Source of the DNA: Pantoea piersonii
GTDB lineage: Bacteria > Pseudomonadota > Gammaproteobacteria > Enterobacterales > Enterobacteriaceae
Reading direction: 5' to 3'
DNA length: 64,000 bases
NCBI RefSeq assembly: GCF_003612015.1
Contig: NZ_RARB01000001.1
Coordinates: 1,054,001 to 1,118,000, forward strand
The notes under the pieces were generated by a model, which was given only the letters and a program-made list of their open reading frames with translations, made no database searches and was not told where the DNA came from. Position numbers and translations under genes: made by a program. The first letter of the stretch is position 1; the number at the start of each line of letters is the position of its first letter. Of the stretch, positions 16,986 through 25,987 are shown piece by piece.

Positions 16986-18002
16986 ATGAATACTTCTGCG
17001 TTAAAAAAACGGCTGACCACTTCGGCGATGATCGCCTCGATTGCCGCTGAGAGTCAGCCCACGGAATCCGCGCCCTTTGGCCACGCGCTGATCAGCCTGG
17101 CGCGTCAGCGTCAGGATATCGTCGGGTTAACCGCCGATCTGAGCAAATATACCGATCTGCATCTTTTCGCCGAGGCTTTTCCCGATCGTTTCTTTCAGAT
17201 GGGAATGGCGGAGCAGCTGCTGATGAGCGCCGCCGCCGGTATGGCGCGCGAAGGCTTTACGCCCTTTGTGACAACCTATGCGGTGTTTGCTTCGCGCCGC
17301 GCCTATGACTTTATCTGTATGGCGATAGCCGAAGAGAACCTTAATGTAAAAATCGCCTGCGCCCTGCCCGGCCTGACAACCGGCTACGGCCCAAGCCATC
17401 AGGCGACGGAAGATCTGGCGATATTTCGCGGTATGCCCAACCTGACGATTATCGATCCCTGCGATTCACGGGAAATCAGCCAGGTGGTGCCCGCTATCGC
17501 CGAACATCAGGGGCCGGTCTATATGCGGCTGCTGCGCGGCAAAGTCCCGCTGGTGCTGGATAAGTATGGCTACCGCTATCAACACGGCAAAGCGCAGCGC
17601 CTGCGCTCGGGCAAACATGCGGTGATTATCAGCAGCGGCTTAATGACGATGCGCGCGCTGGAAGCGGCGGAACGGCTGGAAACTCGCGGCATTGAGGTAG
17701 GCGTGGTGCATTCCCCGGTGATTAAGCCGCTGGATGAGGCGACCATACTGCGCGAGGCTGGCGAAGCGGCCAGCGCGGGACGACTGGTGATTACGGCGGA
17801 AAACCACTCGATTACCGGTGGCCTGGGCGAAGCCATTGCGGCATTGCTGCTGCGCCACGGCGTAACGCCTGGCTTCCGTCAGATCGCCCTGCCCGATGCC
17901 TTTCTGGCCGCGGGCGCGCTGCCGACGCTGCACGACCGCTACGGTATTTCCACCGAGGCGATGGTGACGCAGATTACGGCCTGGCTGGAGCATGGTTTCT
18001 AA
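16986..18002 (+). CDS. Transketolase, C-terminal (pyrimidine-binding) subunit
   Basis: 338 residues from ATG 16986, one base after the partner gene's stop (TAAGATG), preceded by an in-gene GGGAG. 'QMGMAEQLLMSAAAGMA' contains the Glu that activates the aminopyrimidine ring of ThDP, and 'TYAVFASRRAYDF' and 'ITAENHSITGGLGEA' are typical of the C-terminal domains. The frame is open upstream inside the N-subunit gene but this start is clearly the functional one. Works as a heterodimer-of-dimers with the N-subunit. Confidence 0.95.
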   Translation: MNTSALKKRLTTSAMIASIAAESQPTESAPFGHALISLARQRQDIVGLTADLSKYTDLHLFAEAFPDRFFQMGMAEQLLMSAAAGMAREGFTPFVTTYAVFASRRAYDFICMAIAEENLNVKIACALPGLTTGYGPSHQATEDLAIFRGMPNLTIIDPCDSREISQVVPAIAEHQGPVYMRLLRGKVPLVLDKYGYRYQHGKAQRLRSGKHAVIISSGLMTMRALEAAERLETRGIEVGVVHSPVIKPLDEATILREAGEAASAGRLVITAENHSITGGLGEAIAALLLRHGVTPGFRQIALPDAFLAAGALPTLHDRYGISTEAMVTQITAWLEHGF

Positions 18003-18012
18003 GCGAAATATC

Positions 18013-18037
18013 ATCCGGAAGCCCTGCGTTTCCGGAT
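18013..18037. other. Hairpin after the transketolase genes
   Basis: ATCCGGAA (18013-18020) pairs with TTCCGGAT (18030-18037). No U-run follows, so it looks more like a mRNA 3'-end stabilising or REP-type hairpin than an intrinsic terminator. Confidence 0.4.
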
Positions 18038-18203
18038 AGATTAGCGAACCGGCGCTTTCACTCTGGAGACTTATGATGTGTTAGCGCTGCGGCTGATGGT
18101 TTAATCAAACTTCAAATGTATGATGTAACTAATATGGATTGTTCTGTTCATCACTCCGCCTGACGCTATATACTCCACGACATATCGCTTTGTGGAGCCC
18201 ATT

Positions 18204-19274
18204 ATGTCCCGCTTTTTGCGTCATTCTCTCATTGCTGGCCTGCTCACGCTGAGCGCGTTTAACAGCCAGGCAAGCCGCGTGATTACCGATCAGCTTGGTC
18301 GTCAGGTCACCCTGCCCGATCGCGTTGATCGCGTCGTCGTGTTGCAGCATCAGACGCTGAATCTGCTGGTTCAGCTTAACGCCACCGACAAAATTGTTGG
18401 CATCCTCGCTAACTGGAAACAGCAGCTTGGCGACAGCTATGCGCAACTGGTGCCGGAACTGACGCATAAAGCGATGCTCGGCGACCTCACCCACGTTGAT
18501 GTGGAAAGCCTGGTGGCGCTGCACCCGCAGGCGGTATTTGTCACCAACTACGCCCCGCAGGAGATGATTGATAAAATTTCCGCGCTGGGCATCCCGGTTA
18601 TCGCGATTTCTTTGCGCCACGATGACCCTGGCCAGCAGGGAAAGATAAACCCCGGTATGCAGAATGAAGAACGGGCCTATAACCTCGGATTGAAAGAAGG
18701 CATCACGCTGATCGGCGAGGTGGTTAATAAGCCGCAAGAGGCGAAAGCCCTGATTGACGCCGCTTTCGCCGGCCGCAAGCTGGTCAGCGACCGCCTGGGC
18801 TCCCTGCCCCAGCAACAGCGGGTACGCGCCTATATGGCAAACCCGTCGCTCACCACCTACGGCTCTGGTAAATATACGGGCCTGATGATGGCCCATGCCG
18901 GTGCCTTAAACGTTGCTGCTGCGACCGTACAGGGATTTAAGCAGGTCAGCATGGAGCAGGTTATCGCCTGGAATCCGCAGGTAATTTTTGTGCAGGACCG
19001 CTACCCTGAGGTCGTCAATGATATCAACCAGGATGCGCAGTGGCAGTCCATTGACGCAGTGAAAAACCATCGCGTCTGGCTGATGCCTGCCTACGCTAAG
19101 GCATGGGGTTATCCCATGCCGGAGGCGACAGGTCTGGGCGAGCTGTGGATGGCGAAAAAGCTCTACCCGGAAAAATTCCGCGATATTGACATGCAACAGC
19201 AGGCCGATCGCTGGTATCAGCGCTTCTACCGCACCCATTATGTTGACGATGCTGCGCGTACTGGCAGCCGGTAG
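18204..19274 (+). CDS. Periplasmic binding protein of the iron/cobalamin (FecB/BtuF) family
   Basis: 356 residues from ATG 18204, with TGTGGAG eight bases upstream. A signal peptide is evident (RFLRHSLIAGLLTLSAFNSQA). The PF01497 fold is seen in 'VITDQLGRQVTLPDRVDRVVVLQ', 'ATDKIVGI', and 'VEQVIAWNPQVIFV'-like segments near residue 260. Such proteins deliver metal chelates, molybdate/tungstate or vitamin B12 to a BtuC/BtuD-type permease, but no permease or ATPase gene lies here. The downstream ModA-like gene overlaps its 3' end and is translationally coupled. Confidence 0.88.
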   Translation: MSRFLRHSLIAGLLTLSAFNSQASRVITDQLGRQVTLPDRVDRVVVLQHQTLNLLVQLNATDKIVGILANWKQQLGDSYAQLVPELTHKAMLGDLTHVDVESLVALHPQAVFVTNYAPQEMIDKISALGIPVIAISLRHDDPGQQGKINPGMQNEERAYNLGLKEGITLIGEVVNKPQEAKALIDAAFAGRKLVSDRLGSLPQQQRVRAYMANPSLTTYGSGKYTGLMMAHAGALNVAAATVQGFKQVSMEQVIAWNPQVIFVQDRYPEVVNDINQDAQWQSIDAVKNHRVWLMPAYAKAWGYPMPEATGLGELWMAKKLYPEKFRDIDMQQQADRWYQRFYRTHYVDDAARTGSR

Positions 19275-19974
19275 TTTGCGGCCCGTCTGGCCGGAGCTGA
19301 TGACGGCTTTTAACGCGCAAAGCGGCCTCGCGGCTGAAACGCTATTCGGCCCTGCCGGGCTGCTGCGTGAGCGTATTGAGCGGGGCGAGCCGTGCGCCCT
19401 TTTCGCCTCCGCCAGCCTGGCGCATGCGGATGCGCTGGTACGGCAAGGCGTGGCGAGTGAAAGCCGGGTTTTTACCGCCAACCGCCTCTGTCTGACCGCC
19501 AGATCCGAGGTGGTGGATGCTGCGGATACCTGGCTTACTCTGCTGCAGCGCCCGGAACTACGGCTGGCGACCTCAACGCCGCTCAGCGATCCTTCAGGCG
19601 ATTACACCTGGCAGATGTTTGCCGCGCTCGAGAGGCGTTATCCAGGTTTGGGGGACAATCTTCGCCAGCGCGCGCAGATGCTGGCAGGCGGTGCCGACAG
19701 CCTCCCGTTGCCCGCAGGCGCGCTGGCCGCGCACTGGCTGTTGAGCAATAATGAGGCCGATCTCTTTATTGGCTACGCCAGCTATGCGCCGCGCCTGGCG
19801 ACGTTCCCTGCCCTCAGGGTGTTCAACATTCCTGCCGCGGACAACGTTTTTGCGCGCTATGGCTATGCGGTCTGTCAGCCATCAGCCCAGCCGCTGGCGC
19901 GTTTTCTGCACTCGGCAACGGCGCAGACGATACTGCAGCGGTATGGTTTTTTGCTGCCTGAGCCACAGAGTTAA
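19240..19974 (+). CDS. ModA-like substrate-binding protein lacking a signal peptide
   Basis: About 244 residues. The start (LRVLAAGSLRPVWPEL) equals the first mature strand of molybdate-binding proteins such as ModA; 'GPAGLLRERIERGEP', 'DPSGDYTWQMF' and 'LFIGYASYAP' continue that fold. Candidate starts 19240 and 19249 both lie inside the preceding gene, 35 and 26 bases before its stop, with no export signal. An upstream extension to 19186 does not supply one either. It may act as a cytosolic oxyanion sensor, or export information was lost. Substrate is unproven. Confidence 0.75.
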   Translation: MLTMLRVLAAGSLRPVWPELMTAFNAQSGLAAETLFGPAGLLRERIERGEPCALFASASLAHADALVRQGVASESRVFTANRLCLTARSEVVDAADTWLTLLQRPELRLATSTPLSDPSGDYTWQMFAALERRYPGLGDNLRQRAQMLAGGADSLPLPAGALAAHWLLSNNEADLFIGYASYAPRLATFPALRVFNIPAADNVFARYGYAVCQPSAQPLARFLHSATAQTILQRYGFLLPEPQS

Positions 19975-20044
19975 GCGTCAGGGTTGTGTTTTAGCCGCTG
20001 CGACGCGATGCTGGCCGCTGTTATTTCCACCAGCAGGAGAAATG

Positions 20045-21106
20045 ATGGAAAACCCGCTCTGCCGCGCGCTACAGATAGCGTTCCCGCTGATTCAGGCCCC
20101 GATGGCGGGCGTCTCTACCCCGGAGCTGGCCGCCGCCGTAAGCAACGCTGGCGCGCTGGGTTCAATTAGCCTCGGCGCGTCAAACCTGGCGCAGGCCAGT
20201 GCCATGCTGAACCACCTGCGCCAGCTGACCGCCGGACCGGTTAATATCAATCTTTTCTGCCACGCGCCACCGCAGCGCGATGCTGAGCGTGAAAGCGCCT
20301 GGCTGGCGCGGTTTAAACCCCTGTTTGAGCAGTATGGCGCGTCGCCGCCTCAGTCACTGACTGAGATCTACCCCACTTTTAATGCCAGCTCCCCGCTGCT
20401 CGAGCCGATCCTGAATGCGGCTCCCGCAGCGGTAAGCTTTCACTTCGGCCTGCCGGAACAGGACGTTATCGACCAGCTGAAAAGGCAAGGCATAGTGACG
20501 CTGGCCAGCGCTACCTCTGTTGACGAAGCGCGCCAGGCCGCTGCCGCAGGCATCGATTTCGTGGTAGCGCAAGGAATTGAGGCGGGCGGTCATCGCGGTA
20601 TTTTCGATCCGCAAAAAACGGATACGCAAATGAGCACCATGACGCTGGTGCAGGCGATAGTCAGGCAGTGCGATCTTCCTGTTATCGCCGCAGGCGGCAT
20701 TATGGACGGCAACGCCATCGCCGCCATGATGAAGCTGGGCGCAACGGGCGTGCAGCTGGGAACGGCCTTTGTGCTCTGCCCGGAGTCAGCCGCTAATGCC
20801 GCTTATCGTGCAGCGTTAAAAAGCGCTACCGCCACCGGGACAGAAATGACCGCCGCGATTTCCGGGCGGCCGGCGCGCGCTCTCAGCAACGCCTTTTGCC
20901 ACTATACGCGCGGGATCGCACACGAGGCGATCCCGGATTATCCGCTGGCCTACTCACTGGGCAAAGCGCTCGCCGCCGCGGCCGCCGCTCAGGGGGAGCA
21001 CGGCTTTGGCGCACAGTGGGCGGGCCAGGGCGCGATGCTGGCGCGGGAAATGCCCGCGGCGGCGCTGATCAAGGCCCTGATAACCGAGTATCACGCGGCG
21101 CAGTAG
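20045..21106 (+). CDS. Nitronate monooxygenase (2-nitropropane dioxygenase family)
   Basis: 353 residues. Two adjacent ATGs (20042, 20045); the GGAG at 20036-20039 is better spaced for 20045. FMN-binding TIM-barrel features: 'PLIQAPMAGVSTPELAAAV', 'FVVAQGIEAGGHRG' with the catalytic His, 'VIAAGGIMDGNAIAAMMKLGATGVQLGTAF' (conserved parts) and C-terminal 'SLGKALAAAA'. The family detoxifies propionate-3-nitronate and alkyl nitronates in the cytosol using FMN and O2. It lies 70 bases after the ModA-like gene with its own ribosome site; functional linkage to it is unclear. Confidence 0.92.
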   Translation: MENPLCRALQIAFPLIQAPMAGVSTPELAAAVSNAGALGSISLGASNLAQASAMLNHLRQLTAGPVNINLFCHAPPQRDAERESAWLARFKPLFEQYGASPPQSLTEIYPTFNASSPLLEPILNAAPAAVSFHFGLPEQDVIDQLKRQGIVTLASATSVDEARQAAAAGIDFVVAQGIEAGGHRGIFDPQKTDTQMSTMTLVQAIVRQCDLPVIAAGGIMDGNAIAAMMKLGATGVQLGTAFVLCPESAANAAYRAALKSATATGTEMTAAISGRPARALSNAFCHYTRGIAHEAIPDYPLAYSLGKALAAAAAAQGEHGFGAQWAGQGAMLAREMPAAALIKALITEYHAAQ

Positions 21107-21119
21107 CGCGCCGCGCCTT

Positions 21120-21665
21120 TCAACGAGTGGGATCCGCCAGCAGCAAGAGCAGCGGCACCAGCGAGAGTCCGTCAGGCATTTCGCCGCTGACGATGAGCTG
21201 CCGGATCTCCTCACGGGTAAACCAGCCGGTGTCCATCACTTCATCCTGATCGTCATCCATGCCCACATATTCAAGATCGGTGGCAAGATGGGTAATAAAC
21301 AGCTGATCGCTGCTTCCGTAAGTGGGGTTGTAACGAATAAGCTCACGGATGGTTTTCGCGCGATAGCCGCTCTCTTCAAGCAGCTCGCGCTGCGCGGCGC
21401 ATAAGGGCGTCTCATCAACATCGACGCCGCCGGAGGGAATCGCCCAGACCACGCGATCGATCAGATAACGATACTGTTTGATCAGCAGGATCTTATCCTG
21501 CTGCATCGCCACAATACCTACCGCGGGACGTTCGTGATGGACGGCATAGAAATCACGACGCTTCTGTTCGCTAAGCGCAATACTCGCCTTCTGCACGCTA
21601 AACCAGGGGTTTTGATAAAGGGTCTGCACCTCATGAATATCCGCCTCGGTGAGCTGTTTTTTCAC
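21120..21665 (-). CDS. NUDIX hydrolase, ADP-ribose pyrophosphatase-like
   Basis: 181 residues. The complete Nudix box runs from 'GGVDVDETPLCAAQ' into 'RELLEESGY' (G-x5-E-x7-RE-L-x-EE-x-G). The preceding 'VGIVAMQQDKILLIKQYRYLIDRVVWAIPSG' is typical of the ADP-sugar pyrophosphatase branch. It hydrolyses nucleoside diphosphates linked to another moiety in the cytosol, using Mg. Convergent with nitronate monooxygenase; 36 bases after the emrE stop on the same strand, so co-transcription is possible. Confidence 0.9.
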   Translation of the reverse strand: MKKQLTEADIHEVQTLYQNPWFSVQKASIALSEQKRRDFYAVHHERPAVGIVAMQQDKILLIKQYRYLIDRVVWAIPSGGVDVDETPLCAAQRELLEESGYRAKTIRELIRYNPTYGSSDQLFITHLATDLEYVGMDDDQDEVMDTGWFTREEIRQLIVSGEMPDGLSLVPLLLLLADPTR

Positions 21666-21701
21666 GTTTTCCTCCCGTCGATAACAGTGAAATACAGTAC
21701 C

Positions 21702-22031
21702 TTAATGCCCGACCGTTTTGGAAAAAAGGTTCACCACCAGCACCCCGGCAATGATCAATCCAAGGCCCAGCATGGCAGGCAGATCCAGCTTCTGTTTGAA
21801 CACCACCCAGCCAACCACGGAAATCAACACAATTCCAACGCCCGACCAGATGGCGTAGGCGATACCGGTCGGCATGGTACGCAGCACCAGCGTCAGGAAA
21901 TAGAAGGCGATGCCATACCCTGCCACCGTTGCCACCGCGGGCCACAGGCGGGTAAAAGATTCGGAAGCTTTCAGACAGCTGGTTGCGATTACTTCCGCCA
22001 CTATAGCGATAAACAGATAAAGGTAAGTCAT
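21702..22031 (-). CDS. emrE: EmrE-type small multidrug resistance transporter
   Basis: 109 residues, four membrane segments. The proton/substrate-coupling Glu is in 'IVAEVIATSCLK' near residue 13, and 'GFTRLWP'-equivalent 'SFTRLWPAVATV', 'PTGIAYAIWSGVGIVLIS' and 'LDLPAMLG' match E. coli EmrE closely. It acts as an antiparallel dimer in the inner membrane exchanging protons for quaternary cations. Function is confident; whether it is the strict orthologue of emrE is less certain because the neighbourhood differs. Confidence 0.93.
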   Translation of the reverse strand: MTYLYLFIAIVAEVIATSCLKASESFTRLWPAVATVAGYGIAFYFLTLVLRTMPTGIAYAIWSGVGIVLISVVGWVVFKQKLDLPAMLGLGLIIAGVLVVNLFSKTVGH

Positions 22032-22158
22032 AACATCCTTAAAAAGGCGCGGAGACTGCCCGGCAGTAAAGCCGGTTCAGGTGACAGGAAAATGACTATT
22101 TTAAATGATGACAGGCTGAAAAGGGAAACGGCGACAGGATGGTTTGACCTGAATCAAT

Positions 22159-22186
22159 AAACGGCAAACCGCAAGATTTGCCGTTT
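22159..22186 (-). terminator. Terminator hairpin after the Cys-rich protein gene
   Basis: AAACGGCAAA (22159-22168) pairs with TTTGCCGTTT (22177-22186), giving a ten-base stem five bases beyond the stop codon of the minus-strand gene. Confidence 0.7.
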
Positions 22187-22191
22187 ATGCC

Positions 22192-22452
22192 TTATCTGCA
22201 CTGGCTGGCGCAGTTCTGCACGCAAATCTGCGCTTCGCTGCTACAGGAACCGTTTCCGCGCGTATTGCAGTGTGAACGCTCTACGTAGCAGTTCTGCTGG
22301 CAGCTGGCGAGATCGCATTTGGCCGCAACCGGCGTCAGCTGAACAACAGGCGCGCGTGGGGTAAACAACGCCTGCGAGGCGGTCGGTTGCGCAACGGCGC
22401 TCTGCCCCAGCAGTAAGGCGCTCAGCATCAGCATGATGTAACGAGTTTTCAT
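22192..22452 (-). CDS. Small cysteine-rich exported protein, function unknown
   Basis: 86 residues from ATG 22452 behind GGGAG. Signal peptide: MKTRYIMLMLSALLLGQSAVA. The mature C-terminal half carries eight cysteines in paired C-x3-C spacing (CDLASCQQNC, CNTRGNGSC, CVQNCASQC), suggesting a small helical-hairpin fold held by disulfides, or metal binding, in the periplasm. I know of no characterised homologue. It is monocistronic with its own terminator. Confidence 0.8.
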   Translation of the reverse strand: MKTRYIMLMLSALLLGQSAVAQPTASQALFTPRAPVVQLTPVAAKCDLASCQQNCYVERSHCNTRGNGSCSSEAQICVQNCASQCR

Positions 22453-22724
22453 CTTTACTCTCCCTGGGTTCGACACCGGCTAAGTATGGCTGGCGAACGG
22501 ACAAATGTCTGTGCGCGGAATACAAAAGCCTCTGCTGGTTACAACTGCTGTATGAAACGAAAGATTCATCCATATCACTACGCACCAGAATAAGGCATTT
22601 TACTGGCCTCTCTGCCCGTTACTGGCGCGTCCACCCTTCCTTATTTCTGCTATCGCCCCGCTATACGCCCCTGTCGTGTTGGTACAAAAGTTGCAGCTTT
22701 TACCCCATCACCAAGGAGGAAAGT

Positions 22725-23882
22725 ATGAAAGCGATTATTACTGGCGCCGGCATTGGCGGAATGTGCGCGGCTATCGCGCTGGAAAAAATGGGCATCGAAA
22801 CCGTTGTCTTTGAAGCCGTAAAGGAGATGAAGCCGGTCGGCGCGGCCATCTCTGTCTGGCCCAATGGCGTGAAATGCCTCAATGCGCTGGGCCTGAAAGC
22901 GCAGCTGCGCGCGCTGAGCGGAAATATGGCGTATATGGCCTACCAGGATTTCGCCAGCGGCGCGACCCTGACGCGTTTCAGTATGGAGCCGCTGGTACGC
23001 CAGGTCGGCGAATATCCCTCTCCGGTAGCGCGCGCCGAACTTCAGGCGATGCTGATAGAGAGCTATGGCCGCGAACGCGTCAGCTTTGGCAAACGCGTGG
23101 CGCAGGTCACCCAGCACGGCAACGGTGTTACCGCCACCTTTGACGATGGCACGCTGGCGCACGGCGATCTGCTGGTTGCCGCCGACGGCACGCATTCGGT
23201 TATCCGTCATAGCGTGCTGGGTGAAAAAGTCGAGCGCCGCTATGCCGGCTATGTGAACTGGAACGGGCTGGTGGAGATCGATGCGTCGCTGGCGCCCGAC
23301 GATCAGTGGACGACTTTCGTCGGCGAAGGCAAACGCGTCTCGTTAATGCCGGTTAGCCGCAATCGCTTCTATTTCTTCTTTGACGTGCCCTTGCCTAAGG
23401 GGCTGGAGGAGGATCGCAGCACGCTCAAAGCGGATTTACGCCGTTACTTTCAGGGCTGGGCGCCGCCTGTACAGCGTCTGATTGAGGCTATTGATCCCGC
23501 GACCACCAACCGCGTAGAGATCCATGATATCGAGCCGTTCAGCCGTTTCGTCAACGGACGCATCGCGCTGCTGGGCGATGCGGCGCACAGCACGACGCCG
23601 GATATTGGTCAGGGCGGCTGCGCGGCGATGGAAGACGCGCTGGTGCTGGCCTCCTCTCTCGCCGCCCACTCGCTGGGCATTGAGGACGCCTTGCTGCGCT
23701 ATGAGGCGCGACGCGTCAGCCGCACCCGCGATCTGGTGCTGAAAGCGCGTAAACGCTGCGACATAACGCATGGCAAGGATCCGCAGGCGACCGCGGTCTG
23801 GTATCAGGAACTGCGGCAGGAGACGGGCGAGCGCGTGCTGGCGGGCATGTGCGAAACCATCGAGGGCGGCCCGCTGGGATAA
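22725..23882 (+). CDS. hpxO: FAD-dependent urate hydroxylase HpxO
   Basis: 385 residues with an AAGGAGGAAA ribosome site. The FAD dinucleotide loop 'ITGAGIGGMCAAIALE', the central 'AADGTHSVIR' and the 'LLGDAAHSTTPDIGQGG' motif are those of class A flavoprotein monooxygenases. Long stretches match Klebsiella HpxO, which converts urate to 5-hydroxyisourate using NADH and O2. Catalysis there uses an Arg and a Tyr whose neighbourhoods are conserved (AGYVNWNGLVEID). With guaD nearby it points to purine catabolism, though other hpx genes are not in the window. Confidence 0.93.
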   Translation: MKAIITGAGIGGMCAAIALEKMGIETVVFEAVKEMKPVGAAISVWPNGVKCLNALGLKAQLRALSGNMAYMAYQDFASGATLTRFSMEPLVRQVGEYPSPVARAELQAMLIESYGRERVSFGKRVAQVTQHGNGVTATFDDGTLAHGDLLVAADGTHSVIRHSVLGEKVERRYAGYVNWNGLVEIDASLAPDDQWTTFVGEGKRVSLMPVSRNRFYFFFDVPLPKGLEEDRSTLKADLRRYFQGWAPPVQRLIEAIDPATTNRVEIHDIEPFSRFVNGRIALLGDAAHSTTPDIGQGGCAAMEDALVLASSLAAHSLGIEDALLRYEARRVSRTRDLVLKARKRCDITHGKDPQATAVWYQELRQETGERVLAGMCETIEGGPLG

Positions 23883-23905
23883 AAAAAGCGGGCATTGCGC
23901 CCGCT
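23881..23905 (-). terminator. Intrinsic terminator of dcp
   Basis: AGCGGGC (23887-23893) and GCCCGCT (23899-23905) form a stem followed, on the minus strand, by seven Us (the A-run at 23881-23887). It begins six bases after the dcp stop. Confidence 0.85.
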
Positions 23906-23910
23906 CATGA

Positions 23911-25959
23911 TTAATCCGCCAGACCGCGATTTTTCAGCATCGGCTCAAGCTGCGGCTCACCGCCGCGCCAGTTTTCATAGAGCTGTTTCAGATCGCTGCT
24001 GTTGCCGCGCGACAGGATCATCTGGCGGAAGCGGTCGCCGTTCTCGCGCGACAGCCCGCCGTTCTCCACAAACCACTGATAGCCGTCGTCCGCCAGCATC
24101 TGCGTCCAGATATAGGCGTAATACCCCGCGGCGTAGCCGCCGCCCCAGATATGCTGGAAATAGCTGGAACGATAGCGCGGCGGTACGGCGGCCAGCGCCA
24201 GGTTATCGCTCTGCAGCGCCTGCTGCTCAAAGCCCTCTACTGACTGCGGCGCCTCGCCGACGCGGATGCTGTGCCAGTGCAAATCCAGCAGCGCGGCGGC
24301 CAGCAGCTCGCTCATGTCATAACCTTTGTTAAAACGGCTGGCGCGCACGATTTTCTGATGTAGCGCTTCCGGCATCGCCTCACCGCTCTGATAGTGGCGG
24401 GCATAGTTCAGGAAAACCAGCGGCTCGCTTGCCCAGTGTTCGTTAAACTGAGAAGGAAACTCAACGAAATCGCGCGGCGTAGCGGTGCCGGAGAGGCTGG
24501 GATAGCGCTGGGTGGCGAACAGCCCATGTAGCGTATGGCCAAACTCATGGAACAGCGTCACGACCTCATCCCAGCTGAGCAATGCCGGTTCGCCTTCCGG
24601 TGGTCGGGTGTAGTTACAGACGTTATAGATGACCGGACGCGTCGCCAGCAGCCTGGACTGGTTAACGAAATTGCTCATCCACGCGCCGCCGCCTTTGTTG
24701 TCGCGCTTGAAGTAGTCGGTATAGAACAGCGCCAGCGGCGCATCGTCCACATCGAAAATCTCATATACGCGCACGTCAGGATGGTAGACCGGCAGATCGT
24801 GGCGCTCGGTGAAGCGAATGCCGTAAAGCTGGCTGGCAGCCCAGAATACCCCTTTCTCCAGCACGTTGTTCAGCTCGAAATAGGGGCGGATCTGACTCTC
24901 ATCCAGATCGTACTGCGCCTTACGCACCTGCTCGGCGTAGAAGTTCCAGTCCCAGGCGGCCAGCGTAAAATCACCCTGTTGCTGGTCAATGGTCTGCTGA
25001 ATGGCGGCCGCTTCGCGTTCGGCGCGCCCGCGGGCGGCCGGAACGATATGGCGCATAAAGGCGAACGCCGCGTCCGGGGTTTTTGCCATCTGATCTTTCA
25101 GCTGCCATTCGGCAAAGCTGGCGAAACCCAGCAGCTGCGCCTGTTGCGCGCGCAGCTGCGCCAGCTCCAGCACCAGCGCGCGGGTGTCGTTCTCATCGCC
25201 CTTTTCGCTGCGGCCGGTCGAGGCGGCGAAAAGTGCCTGCCGCGTCGCACGCGAACGCAGCGCCTGCAGCGCCGGTTGCTGAGTGGTGTTCTGCAGCACC
25301 AGCAGCCAGGCATTCTCCAGCCCGCGCGCTTTCGCTGCCGCCTGTGCCACCGCGAGATCCGCCGGGCTCAGGCCATCAAGCGCGTCGGCGCTCTGTACCA
25401 CCAGCCCGCCCGCTTTGGTGGCGGCCAGCAGTTTATTGGTGAAGCGCGTGCTGAGCCGTGCCGCCTGCTGGTTCAGCGCCTTAAGCTTCTGCTTGGCCTC
25501 TTCGTCCAGACTGGCGCCGGACAGCTGATAGTGCTGCCAGGTCACTTCCACCAGCCGCAGCGACTCCGGATCGAGCGCCAGCGCCTGACGCTGCTGATAA
25601 ACAGCGTCAAGACGCGCGAATAGCGCGCTGTTCAGTACAATCTCGTCGTTCAGCGCGGTCAGCTGCGGCGCAATCTCTTCATCGATCTGCTGCAGGTAAT
25701 CGCTGGTATTGGCGGAGGTCATGGCACCAAAGACCAGATTAACGCGTTCGAGCAGCTGTCCGCTGCGCTCCAGCGCCTCAAAGGTGTTGGCGAAGGTGGG
25801 CGCCTCGGGATTCTGCGCAATCGCCTCGACCTCTTTACGCTTCTCCTCAATGCCCGCCTGAAGCGCGGGCAGAAAGTCCTCTTCCTGAATCTGGTCAAAC
25901 GGCGGCGCCTGGTAGGGCAACGTGCTCACCTGAAAAAACGGATTTTGTCTGACGTTCAT
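23911..25959 (-). CDS. dcp: Peptidyl-dipeptidase Dcp
   Basis: 682 residues from ATG 25959, with AGGAG in good position; the frame is open eight codons further up. M3-family zinc metallopeptidase: 'VVTLFHEFGHTLHGLFA' holds the H-E-x-x-H zinc site, and 'VEFPSQFNEHWASEP' the third ligand Glu. Dcp removes C-terminal dipeptides from peptides in the cytosol. Length and ends agree with the E. coli enzyme. It lies 28 bases after the guaD stop and may share its message. A perfect 40-bp copy of codons near the 3' end (23993-24032) occurs at 32119-32158. Confidence 0.96.
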   Translation of the reverse strand: MNVRQNPFFQVSTLPYQAPPFDQIQEEDFLPALQAGIEEKRKEVEAIAQNPEAPTFANTFEALERSGQLLERVNLVFGAMTSANTSDYLQQIDEEIAPQLTALNDEIVLNSALFARLDAVYQQRQALALDPESLRLVEVTWQHYQLSGASLDEEAKQKLKALNQQAARLSTRFTNKLLAATKAGGLVVQSADALDGLSPADLAVAQAAAKARGLENAWLLVLQNTTQQPALQALRSRATRQALFAASTGRSEKGDENDTRALVLELAQLRAQQAQLLGFASFAEWQLKDQMAKTPDAAFAFMRHIVPAARGRAEREAAAIQQTIDQQQGDFTLAAWDWNFYAEQVRKAQYDLDESQIRPYFELNNVLEKGVFWAASQLYGIRFTERHDLPVYHPDVRVYEIFDVDDAPLALFYTDYFKRDNKGGGAWMSNFVNQSRLLATRPVIYNVCNYTRPPEGEPALLSWDEVVTLFHEFGHTLHGLFATQRYPSLSGTATPRDFVEFPSQFNEHWASEPLVFLNYARHYQSGEAMPEALHQKIVRASRFNKGYDMSELLAAALLDLHWHSIRVGEAPQSVEGFEQQALQSDNLALAAVPPRYRSSYFQHIWGGGYAAGYYAYIWTQMLADDGYQWFVENGGLSRENGDRFRQMILSRGNSSDLKQLYENWRGGEPQLEPMLKNRGLAD

Positions 25960-25987
25960 GCCTCGCTCCTGATTACCGTGCAAAAGA

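Noticed and set aside
24535..25623. Long open frame (362 codons) on the plus strand
   Set aside because: Lies wholly antisense to dcp in GC-rich codons; composition (very high Arg/Gln) is that of a shadow frame.
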